The notes under the pieces were generated by a model. That model worked only from the letters and a program-made list of their open reading frames with translations, was not told where the DNA came from and searched no databases. A stretch of DNA of 5,522 bases, taken from positions 1-5,522 of the forward strand of contig JAEZBU010000319.1 of the NCBI GenBank assembly GCA_023426855.1, given 5' to 3'. Numbering within the stretch: the stretch's first letter is position 1; every line of letters starts with the position of its first letter. Shown piece after piece: positions 1 through 4,852 of the stretch. Source of the stretch: Pseudomonadota bacterium (lineage in GTDB: Bacteria > Pseudomonadota > Alphaproteobacteria > Rhizobiales > Hyphomicrobiaceae). A program made the translations under genes and the position numbers.

Positions 1-39
1 ATCAGCGGGTCCAAGGTTCGAGTCCTTGTACACCCACCA
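1..39 (+). tRNA. 3' part of a tRNA, probably tRNA-Lys, cut by the window edge
   Basis: Only the 3' half is in the window. It shows the 3' strand of the anticodon stem (TCAGC, 2-6), a five-base variable loop (7-11), a T-arm with five perfect base pairs (CAAGG 12-16 with CCTTG 24-28) around the loop TTCGAGT, the acceptor 3' strand TACACCC (29-35), discriminator A and an encoded CCA (37-39). The missing 5' acceptor strand would be GGGTGTA. This acceptor, discriminator A and the variable-loop form fit bacterial tRNA-Lys best, but the anticodon is outside the window, so the identity is inference. It lies ten bases before the next tRNA, so both are probably cut from one precursor transcript. Confidence 0.85.
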
Positions 40-49
40 ATCGGTCGGG

Positions 50-126
50 CGGAGCGTAGCGCAGCCTGGTAGCGCACTTGCTTCGGGAGCAAGGGGTCGG
101 GAGTTCGAATCTCCCCGCTCCGACCA
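50..126 (+). tRNA. tRNA-Pro, anticodon CGG
   Basis: A complete 77-base cloverleaf. The acceptor strands CGGAGCG (50-56) and CGCTCCG (116-122) pair fully. The anticodon stem CTTGC (77-81) pairs with GCAAG (89-93) around loop TTCGGGA, with anticodon CGG at 84-86. The T-stem GGGAG pairs with CTCCC around TTCGAAT, and discriminator A is followed by an encoded CCA (124-126). It reads CCG proline codons, which are common in the GC-rich genes of this window. The 3' end of a tRNA gene is a common integration site for mobile elements, but no repeat of this end and no integrase is present in the window. Confidence 0.98.
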
Positions 127-129
127 ATT

Positions 130-157
130 AAACCGCCGGTTTGAGAATGGCGGTTTT
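130..157 (+). terminator. Probable intrinsic terminator of the tRNA operon
   Basis: AAACCGCC (130-137) pairs perfectly with GGCGGTTT (149-156) around an 11-base loop, and the downstream arm ends in four T residues (154-157). It starts four bases after the CCA of tRNA-Pro, where the tRNA transcript should end. The T-run is short, and a competing smaller hairpin (AAACC with GGTTT, 130-142) is possible. Termination is therefore likely from position and shape but not certain. Confidence 0.6.
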
Positions 158-196
158 GAGTATGCTCCAGACATCGCCCCACAAACCTGTTGCCAG

Positions 197-210
197 CGCA
201 TGATCATGCG
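197..210. repeat. Perfect 14-bp palindrome upstream of the L,D-transpeptidase gene
   Basis: CGCATGATCATGCG is identical to its reverse complement. It has no central spacer, so it makes a better dimeric protein-binding site than an RNA hairpin. It lies about 230 bases before the chosen start codon of the transpeptidase gene. No regulator family can be assigned from the sequence, and a chance occurrence is possible. Confidence 0.5.
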
Positions 211-437
211 AACGGTGTGTGATCGTCCGGCGTCGGTTCGCAGCTCTGTCGTATGCAGCCGCCGATCACAATCGTGTCAGTGCAAAATTGACTCACCCGG
301 CGCGAATTATGACCTAAGTTGGGCATTGGAACCCGTAGCAAGCTTGTCCGGACCCGGCGCATCCGATTAGGTATGCTTCGGAAACACTGTATTGCAGCAC
401 TGTGCCGCTGTGGCCGGAAGACGACTTCGGGGGAACA

Positions 438-1223
438 ATGAACCTTGCCAGGACAGCATCGCTCGGCATCCTGATCGCGGGCATCGGTGGCGCTGCGGTA
501 ACCACTGAGGCCCGTGCGCAAGCAGCTTGGTCTGGTGGTTCGCCAGTTTTCCAGAGCGACGTCGAGGCGCGGCAGCAGCAACTCGAAGCGCAGCGGGCTG
601 AGCGCCGTAAGACCTATGGCAACATGGTCTACCCGAAGTACATGGATGGCGGCGAGAAGCCGAACATCGCGCCGGAAAAGCCGCCGATCGTCTATCTCGA
701 TAAAGCAGAGAAACCCGGAACCATCATCGTCGATACCGGCGGTCGCATGTTGTATTACGTGCTGCCGGGACAGCGCGCCTATGCCTATCCGATCTCGGTC
801 GGCCGCGACGGTTTCACCTGGACTGGTACCGAGCGGGTCAGTCGTATCGCGGCTTGGCCGTCCTGGACGCCACCAGCTGAGATGCGCCAGCGCCAGCCAG
901 GCCTGCCGATCACGGTTTCCGGTGGACTGCTCAATCCGCTCGGCTCAAAAGCCTTGTATCTGGGCAGCACGATCTATCGCATTCACGGCACCAACAATGA
1001 GCGCTCGATTGGCCGTGCGTCGTCGTCCGGATGTTTCCGCATGATGAACGCGCATGTCGAGCATCTGGCGACGATCGCTAAGATCGGCACCACGGTGCGG
1101 GTGGTCTCGAATTACTCCGGCGGCGTGAATACTGCACCGCCGCTTTCGTCGCTGTTCTCGTTCGGCAGCAGCGCTCCCACTGCGGAAGTACAGGCGCGCC
1201 CGAAGCGCACGCGGACGAACTGA
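438..1223 (+). CDS. Exported L,D-transpeptidase (YkuD domain)
   Basis: A 261-residue protein of the YkuD (ErfK/YbiS) family. These periplasmic enzymes form 3-3 cross-links in peptidoglycan or attach proteins to it through a cysteine acyl-enzyme. Residues 1-27 look like a Sec signal peptide ending in ARA, with cleavage before Gln28. A charged, Gln/Glu/Arg-rich probable helix follows (about 40-60). The catalytic domain runs from about 94 to 225. The active-site motif is clear: His183-Gly, then SSSGC with nucleophile Cys199 sixteen residues after the His, and Arg201 two residues later. The residue before Gly-Cys is Ser rather than the His of the textbook SHGC motif. The basic tail (RPKRTRTN) lies outside the fold. 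The frame can be extended to a GTG at 402, but ATG 438 is preferred because it begins directly with the signal peptide and has a purine-rich GGGGGAA at 429-435. Which reaction this paralogue performs cannot be told. Confidence 0.93.
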   Translation: MNLARTASLGILIAGIGGAAVTTEARAQAAWSGGSPVFQSDVEARQQQLEAQRAERRKTYGNMVYPKYMDGGEKPNIAPEKPPIVYLDKAEKPGTIIVDTGGRMLYYVLPGQRAYAYPISVGRDGFTWTGTERVSRIAAWPSWTPPAEMRQRQPGLPITVSGGLLNPLGSKALYLGSTIYRIHGTNNERSIGRASSSGCFRMMNAHVEHLATIAKIGTTVRVVSNYSGGVNTAPPLSSLFSFGSSAPTAEVQARPKRTRTN

Positions 1224-1257
1224 GCGCTGCCACTGCCGTTCGGCATCGTGAGTGCTC
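1222..1257 (+). other. Hairpin overlapping the stop codon of the L,D-transpeptidase gene
   Basis: A long imperfect stem-loop begins inside the TGA stop codon. GAGCGCT (1222-1228) pairs with AGTGCTC (1251-1257) with one G-T pair, CAC (1231-1233) pairs with GTG (1248-1250), and TGCC (1234-1237) pairs with GGCA (1242-1245) around loop GTTC. That gives 14 pairs with two small bulges. No T-run follows. It is more likely an mRNA 3'-end structure than a terminator on its own. Confidence 0.45.
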
Positions 1258-1276
1258 TCATGAGGGTGTAAAGTGG

Positions 1277-1309
1277 GGATTTGCGGTCATGCGCAGATCC
1301 TCGTTGTTT
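1277..1309 (+). terminator. Candidate intrinsic terminator of the L,D-transpeptidase gene
   Basis: GGATTTGCG (1277-1285) pairs with CGCAGATCC (1292-1300) over nine pairs, one of them T-G, around a six-base loop. It is followed by the moderately T-rich stretch TCGTTGTTTA. It lies about 55 bases after the stop codon and in the + direction. The T-tract is interrupted, so efficiency is uncertain. On the other strand the arm is not followed by T residues, so it should not serve panB. Confidence 0.45.
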
Positions 1310-1419
1310 AGGCCGTTATCATAGCCAAGCAGGGCGGAAGTTACCGGCTGGCATGACGGAAGCCGCATGTTTCGTGGCCCCGTCAGTCCATGATGCAACA
1401 TTGGCGGCCTGAGTTCGGC

Positions 1420-2295
1420 TTACTTCTTGCCCGCGCGCTTTCCGGCATCGCCGCTGCTTGCAGCGGGTGAAGCTTGCTGGGCGTACGTATGCTCCGGCGC
1501 CGGAAACGCGCGTGATTTGACCTCGCTGGCATAGCTCGCGAAGGCCTGATCGATTGCCGGTGCAATCGCCCCGAACGTCTTGACGAACTTCGGAACCCGC
1601 GGCGTCAGGCCCAGCATGTCGTCCATGACCAGGATCTGGCCGTCACAGGCGGCCGAAGCGCCAATGCCGATGGTCGGAATGCCGACCGCCTTGGTAATGC
1701 GGGCAGCCAGCGGCTCGGCAATCGCTTCGAGCACCACGGAAAACGCACCCGCATCGGTCACAGCCCGCGCGTCATCCTCGATCGCTTGCCCGGTATCGAC
1801 CGTACGTCCTTGCGCTTTGAAGCCGCCCAAGGTGTTGACCGATTGCGGCATCAGGCCGACGTGCGCCATGACCGGGATACCGCGATCGACCAGAAAGCGG
1901 ATGGTATCGGCCATCAGGTGCCCGCCTTCGAGCTTGACCGCGCCGCAGCCGGTTTCCTTCATGATGCGCACGGCGCTCCGGAACGCCGCCTCAGGAGATT
2001 CCTCGTAAGATCCGAACGGCAGATCGACGACCACCAGCGCGCGACGCGTGCCCCGGACGACGGCCTGGCCGTGCGCGATCATCTGGTCGAGCGTCACGGG
2101 AACAGTGGACTCATAACCGTGCAGCACCATGCCGACGCTGTCGCCGACGAGCAGGAAGTCGACATGAGGATCGGCCAGCGCGGCCATGCCGGCGAGATAA
2201 GCGGTGAGCGACACGATCGGCTCGCCACCCTTGCGGGCGCGAATGTCAGGGGCAGTGATGCGCCGTACGGCGCTGCTGGGTGAGGCGTAGGCCAT
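1420..2295 (-). CDS. panB: 3-methyl-2-oxobutanoate hydroxymethyltransferase (ketopantoate synthase)
   Basis: A 291-residue cytoplasmic enzyme. It transfers a hydroxymethyl group from 5,10-methylenetetrahydrofolate to 2-oxoisovalerate, giving ketopantoate, the first committed step to pantothenate and CoA. The (beta/alpha)8-barrel landmarks of PanB are all visible: metal ligands Asp52 (in VGDSVGMVLHG) and Asp91 (in VVVDLPFGSY), Lys121 and Glu123 of AVKLEGG, His144, the probable catalytic base Glu190 (in SVVLEAI), and the strand/loop GIGASAACDGQ (210-220). The protein is somewhat longer than the 264-residue E. coli enzyme. The excess is mostly a C-terminal Ala/Ser/Lys-rich tail (about 272-291) that is probably disordered. 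ATG 2295 is chosen because recognisable PanB sequence starts a few residues later. Upstream in-frame starts (ATG 2397, TTG 2409) would add about 35 residues with no family character. The Shine-Dalgarno signal is weak (TTTGGA). No panC adjoins it, and it converges with the transpeptidase gene. Confidence 0.97.
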   Translation of the reverse strand: MAYASPSSAVRRITAPDIRARKGGEPIVSLTAYLAGMAALADPHVDFLLVGDSVGMVLHGYESTVPVTLDQMIAHGQAVVRGTRRALVVVDLPFGSYEESPEAAFRSAVRIMKETGCGAVKLEGGHLMADTIRFLVDRGIPVMAHVGLMPQSVNTLGGFKAQGRTVDTGQAIEDDARAVTDAGAFSVVLEAIAEPLAARITKAVGIPTIGIGASAACDGQILVMDDMLGLTPRVPKFVKTFGAIAPAIDQAFASYASEVKSRAFPAPEHTYAQQASPAASSGDAGKRAGKK

Positions 2296-2555
2296 GTCAT
2301 CCAAAGGTTTAGTTGCAAATTGGCCAGGGTTGTCGCCCCGCGGGCCGCGAAAATCAACTGGAAGAGGGCATGGATCACTGAAATGCTGAAAGCACATCTG
2401 GGTCGGCAATGGGCTTTATGCCAGGGGAGCGCGTATGAGCTGAGTAGCGCTGAGAGCGCCCTATCTTTGGATCCAGCGGGCGCGCTGAACGGCCAGCCGA
2501 GCCAGTGGGCGAGCCAAAGGTGGCAAAGTATAGGAATGAGACGCGCGACAGAGGC

Positions 2556-2583
2556 TTCACAAGCCCGCGGGTTCAATTCTAAG
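2556..2583 (+). promoter_or_regulatory. Weak candidate sigma-70-type promoter for the ABC transporter operon
   Basis: TTCACA (2556-2561, five of six matches to TTGACA) is followed after 16 bases by TCTAAG (2578-2583, four of six matches to TATAAT). Transcription would begin near 2590, giving a leader of about 85 bases before the ATG at 2676. The match is modest. The perfect TTGACA at 2616-2621 is a competing -35 but lacks a -10. This is inference from consensus only. Confidence 0.25.
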
Positions 2584-2665
2584 ATGCAGGCCGCCGGGGG
2601 GATCTGGGGTCGAGGTTGACACCAATCCGACGCGGAGAAGCCGCTTGTGGTGGTGTCGAGATCTC

Positions 2666-2672
2666 AGGGAAG
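2666..2672 (+). promoter_or_regulatory. Ribosome binding site that fixes the start of the binding-protein gene
   Basis: AGGGAAG lies about five bases before ATG 2676. It is the best Shine-Dalgarno match near this gene and decides for ATG 2676 over the in-frame TTG at 2616, whose 20 extra residues would also bury the signal peptide inside the protein. Confidence 0.75.
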
Positions 2673-2675
2673 AAC

Positions 2676-3848
2676 ATGAAAAACGTGTCGCGCATACTGG
2701 CAGTTGCCATGGCGGTCGGCTTGGTCGCGTCGGCGGCGGAAGCCCAGGAGAAGCTCAAAGTCGGCGTGATGACCACGCTGTCGGGTCCGGGGGCGGTGCT
2801 CGGGCAGCAGTTGCGTAACGGCTTCCAGCTCGGCGTGCAGGAGTTGGGCGGCAAGCTCGGCGGCCGTGACGTCGAGATCATCGTGCAGGATGACGAGTTG
2901 AAGCCGGACGTTGCCGTCGGCAAGACCAAGGCGCTGGTTGACCGCGACAAGGTCGATTTCATCGTCGGTCCGATTTTCTCCAACATCGCCGGCGCCATCG
3001 TGAAGCCGGCCACCGACGGCGGCGCGTTCCTGATCAGCCCGAACGCGGGCCCGTCGAACCTCGCCGGCAAGGAGTGCAATGCCAACTTCTTCGTGACCTC
3101 CTACCAGAACGACCAGAACCACGAAGTTCTCGGCAAGTACGCGCAGGATGCGGGCATCAAGAAGGCCTTCATCATGGCGCCGAACTATCAGGCGGGTAAG
3201 GACTCGCTGGCCGGCTTCAAGCGCCACTTCAAGGGCGAACTGCTGGATGAGGTCTATGTGCCTCTGAACCAGCTCGACTATTCGGCTGAGTTATCGCGCA
3301 TCGCGACCGCCAAGCCGGAAGCCGTGTTCGTGTTCCTGCCGGGCGGTATGGGCGTCAATTTCGTTAAGCAGTTCCGCCAGGCAGGCTTGGCGGATTCGGT
3401 GAAGTTCCTGTCGGCGTTCACGGTCGATGAATCGACGCTGCCCGCGCAGCAGGATGCCGCGATCGGCTTCTTCTCCGGCAGCAACTGGGCGCCGAACCTC
3501 GATACGCCGCAGAACAAGGCCTTCGTTGCCGCCTACGAGAAGGCGTTCAACGCGGTTCCGGGCAGCTACGCTTTCCACGCCTATGACGCGGCACTGCTGA
3601 TCGACAGCGCGCTGAAGGCCACCAAGGGCGACACCGCCAACAAGGATGCCGTCCGGGCGGCCCTGAAGAAGGCTGACTTCCAGTCGCTGCGCGGCGCGTT
3701 CAAGTTCAACACCAACAACTATCCGGTGCAGGACTTCTACCTCGTCAAAGTCGCCAAGCGCGCTGACGGCAAGTTCCAGACCGAGGTGGTGCAGAAGGTG
3801 TTCGAGAACTACGCCGACGCCTACGTAAAAGATTGCGCGATGAAGTGA
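2676..3848 (+). CDS. Periplasmic substrate-binding protein of a HAAT/branched-chain-type ABC importer
   Basis: A 390-residue type I periplasmic binding protein (Peripla_BP_6, LivJ/LivK-like) that captures a ligand and hands it to the permeases encoded downstream. A Sec signal peptide spans residues 1-23 (ends AEA, cleavage before Gln24). The mature protein opens with the family pattern KLKVGVMTTLSGPGAVLG (about 26-43), where the Ser/Gly loop normally touches the ligand. Other landmarks are IVGPIFSNIAGAI (96-108), the SPNAGPSNLAG loop (121-131), NYQAGKD (170-176) at the interdomain region, and the HAYDAALLI segment (301-309). The only two cysteines, Cys134 and Cys387, could form a disulfide in the periplasm. 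The ligand is not determined. The NYQAGKD-type sequence recalls aromatic-acid-binding members from Rhodopseudomonas and Bradyrhizobium as much as true leucine binders, but this is from memory and is inference. It is the first gene of the operon. Confidence 0.92.
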   Translation: MKNVSRILAVAMAVGLVASAAEAQEKLKVGVMTTLSGPGAVLGQQLRNGFQLGVQELGGKLGGRDVEIIVQDDELKPDVAVGKTKALVDRDKVDFIVGPIFSNIAGAIVKPATDGGAFLISPNAGPSNLAGKECNANFFVTSYQNDQNHEVLGKYAQDAGIKKAFIMAPNYQAGKDSLAGFKRHFKGELLDEVYVPLNQLDYSAELSRIATAKPEAVFVFLPGGMGVNFVKQFRQAGLADSVKFLSAFTVDESTLPAQQDAAIGFFSGSNWAPNLDTPQNKAFVAAYEKAFNAVPGSYAFHAYDAALLIDSALKATKGDTANKDAVRAALKKADFQSLRGAFKFNTNNYPVQDFYLVKVAKRADGKFQTEVVQKVFENYADAYVKDCAMK

Positions 3849-3927
3849 GCTACGTGAAGCTACCAGAGTTCGCGGCACTTCCTGCATGCGGGGCAAGCAT
3901 CGTCTTGCCCTGCATCGCGTAACCGAC
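3849..3927 (+). other. Intercistronic gap between binding-protein and LivH-type permease genes
   Basis: This 79-base gap is long for an operon whose next two genes are one base apart. Its right half is mostly the hairpin at 3886-3915. No Shine-Dalgarno match is visible before the permease start at 3928. The gap prevents simple translational coupling between the binding-protein gene and the permease gene. Confidence 0.6.
3886..3915 (+). promoter_or_regulatory. Strong intercistronic hairpin, likely mRNA stabiliser or attenuator
   Basis: ATGCGGGGCAAG (3886-3897) pairs with CTTGCCCTGCAT (3904-3915) over twelve consecutive pairs, with one G-T wobble, around a six-base loop CATCGT. No T-run follows, so it is not a standard intrinsic terminator. 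Hairpins in this position, after the binding-protein gene of ABC operons, are known to protect the upstream mRNA from 3' exonucleases (the malE-malF REP in E. coli is the classic case). That role here is inference. The stem also buries the ATG at 3886, arguing against that upstream start for the permease. Confidence 0.7.
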
Positions 3928-4851
3928 ATGTCGACAGCCCTTTTCATCGTGCAGCTCCTCAATGGGCTGCAGCTCGGCGTGCTGCTGTTCCTGATCGCGG
4001 CGGGGCTGACGCTTGTTTTCGGAGTCATGGACTTCATCAATCTGGCGCATGGCGTGCAGTACATGCTCGGCGCCTATCTCGCCGTCATGTTCTACGGTTT
4101 GACGGAAGGCTTTCTCCTGGCGCTGATCCTGGCGCTTGCCACCGCGCTGCTGTTCGGCTTGCTGCTGGAGTTCGTCGTGTTCCAGCACCTCTATGCGCGC
4201 GACCATCTCGACCAGGTGATAGCCACGTTCGGCATCATCCTGTTTCTGAACCAGGGCGTGAAGCTGGTGTGGGGTGCGGCGCCCCTGAACCTACCGATCC
4301 CAGAGATGTTCTCCGGCTCGGTGCGGCTGATGGATGGACTGCTGTATCCGATCTGGCGCCTCGTCATCATCGGCTCGGGGCTGGCCGTCGCGGCGCTGCT
4401 GTACGTGCTCGTGACGCACACCCGCGTTGGCATGCTGGTGCGGGCGGGCTCGACCAACGCGCCGATGGTGTCGGCGCTCGGCGTCAACATCCGCCGCCTG
4501 TTCATGATCGTGTTCGGCTTCGGCACCATGCTGGCCGGGTTCGCCGGTATCATGATCGCGCCGATCCTGTCGGTTGAACCGGGCATGGGCGATACCATCC
4601 TGATCCTGGCGTTCGTGGTTATCGTCATCGGCGGTATTGGCTCGATCCGTGGCGCGTTCCTGGCGGCGCTGCTGATCGGTCTCGTCGATACCCTGGGGCG
4701 CTCCTTCGCAGTCGACATCATGCGGCTGTTCATGGGGCCGTCGCAGGCGCGCACCGTCGGACCGGCGCTCGCTTCCATGATGATCTATCTGCTGATGGCT
4801 GTGGTTCTGTATCTGCGTCCTGCCGGTCTGTTTCCGGCGAAGGGGCGCTGA
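3928..4851 (+). CDS. ABC importer permease, LivH type
   Basis: A 307-residue inner-membrane protein of the LivH family. With the LivM-type protein it forms the channel of a HAAT-family ABC importer. The family signature FGVMDFINLAHGVQYMLGAYLA is clear at residues 31-52. Long hydrophobic segments at about 8-32, 44-57, 62-84, 97-115, 143-163, 189-213, 222-238, 241-257 and 279-297 fit the usual eight to nine passes. The cytoplasmic coupling loop is about 164-190 (TRVGMLVRAGSTNAPMVSAL, then GVN), where the ATPase should dock. GGIGSIRGA (235-243) is another conserved patch. ATG 3928 is chosen over ATG 3886 because homologous sequence begins right before the first membrane segment and because the upstream ATG sits inside a hairpin stem. 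Neither start has a visible Shine-Dalgarno. The stop is one base before the next gene's ATG. Confidence 0.93.
   Translation: MSTALFIVQLLNGLQLGVLLFLIAAGLTLVFGVMDFINLAHGVQYMLGAYLAVMFYGLTEGFLLALILALATALLFGLLLEFVVFQHLYARDHLDQVIATFGIILFLNQGVKLVWGAAPLNLPIPEMFSGSVRLMDGLLYPIWRLVIIGSGLAVAALLYVLVTHTRVGMLVRAGSTNAPMVSALGVNIRRLFMIVFGFGTMLAGFAGIMIAPILSVEPGMGDTILILAFVVIVIGGIGSIRGAFLAALLIGLVDTLGRSFAVDIMRLFMGPSQARTVGPALASMMIYLLMAVVLYLRPAGLFPAKGR
4840..4845 (+). promoter_or_regulatory. Ribosome binding site for the LivM-type permease gene
   Basis: AAGGGG lies inside the last codons of the upstream permease gene, seven bases before ATG 4853. It supports that start over the in-frame ATG at 4862 and suggests translational coupling of the two permeases. 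Confidence 0.7.
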
Positions 4852-4852
4852 C

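Larger units (their letters stand above)
127..437. other. Intergenic region between tRNA-Pro and the L,D-transpeptidase gene
   Basis: Apart from the tRNA terminator, these 311 bases hold no convincing gene. Open frames crossing it in either direction have no recognisable protein character. It should contain the promoter of the transpeptidase gene. A TTGACT at 288-293 is a fair -35 match, but no good -10 lies at the right distance, so no promoter is called. Two symmetric sequences occur: a perfect 14-bp palindrome at 197-210 and an inverted repeat of TGTGATCG (218-225) with CGATCACA (263-270). Confidence 0.6.
2296..2675. other. Divergent intergenic region between panB and the ABC transporter operon
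   Basis: These 380 bases separate two divergently transcribed genes and must contain both promoters. No convincing protein gene or RNA gene was seen. Short frames crossing it have no recognisable character. It contains small GC-rich palindromes such as CCCGCGGG (2337-2344), a five-pair hairpin GCGCT/AGCGC around 2446-2458, and another, GGCTT/AAGCC, at 2554-2566. A perfect TTGACA lies at 2616-2621, but no acceptable -10 follows it. No promoter could be assigned for panB. Confidence 0.6.

Noticed and set aside
1..126. tRNA-Pro 3' end as the boundary of a genomic island
   Set aside because: No direct repeat of the tRNA end, integrase, or change of base composition is visible in the window; the genes that follow are core-type metabolic genes.
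325..345. Possible sigma-54 promoter (TGGAACCCGTAGCA) upstream of the transpeptidase
   Set aside because: The GG and GC elements are only eight bases apart instead of ten, and the rest of the consensus is poor.
26..370. 114-codon open frame on the + strand across the tRNA genes
   Set aside because: Its N-terminal part (SVAQPGSALASGARGREFES) is the translation of tRNA-Pro, a well-known source of false protein annotations, and the rest has no protein character.
402..437. GTG start for the L,D-transpeptidase at 402
   Set aside because: It would add 12 mostly polar and acidic residues in front of a normal signal peptide; ATG 438 has a purine-rich site just upstream.
204..581. 125-codon open frame on the - strand upstream of and into the transpeptidase gene
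   Set aside because: It overlaps a clear gene on the other strand, has no recognisable domain and no good start signal.
2296..2409. N-terminal extension of PanB to ATG 2397 or TTG 2409
   Set aside because: The extra residues have no PanB similarity that I recognise, and the family sequence begins right after the ATG at 2295.
2564..2590. GGGTTCAATTC at 2569-2579 resembling a tRNA T-arm, as a possible tRNA remnant or attachment site
   Set aside because: The flanking bases do not pair as a T-stem, there is no acceptor stem or CCA, and it does not match the tRNA-Pro 3' end.
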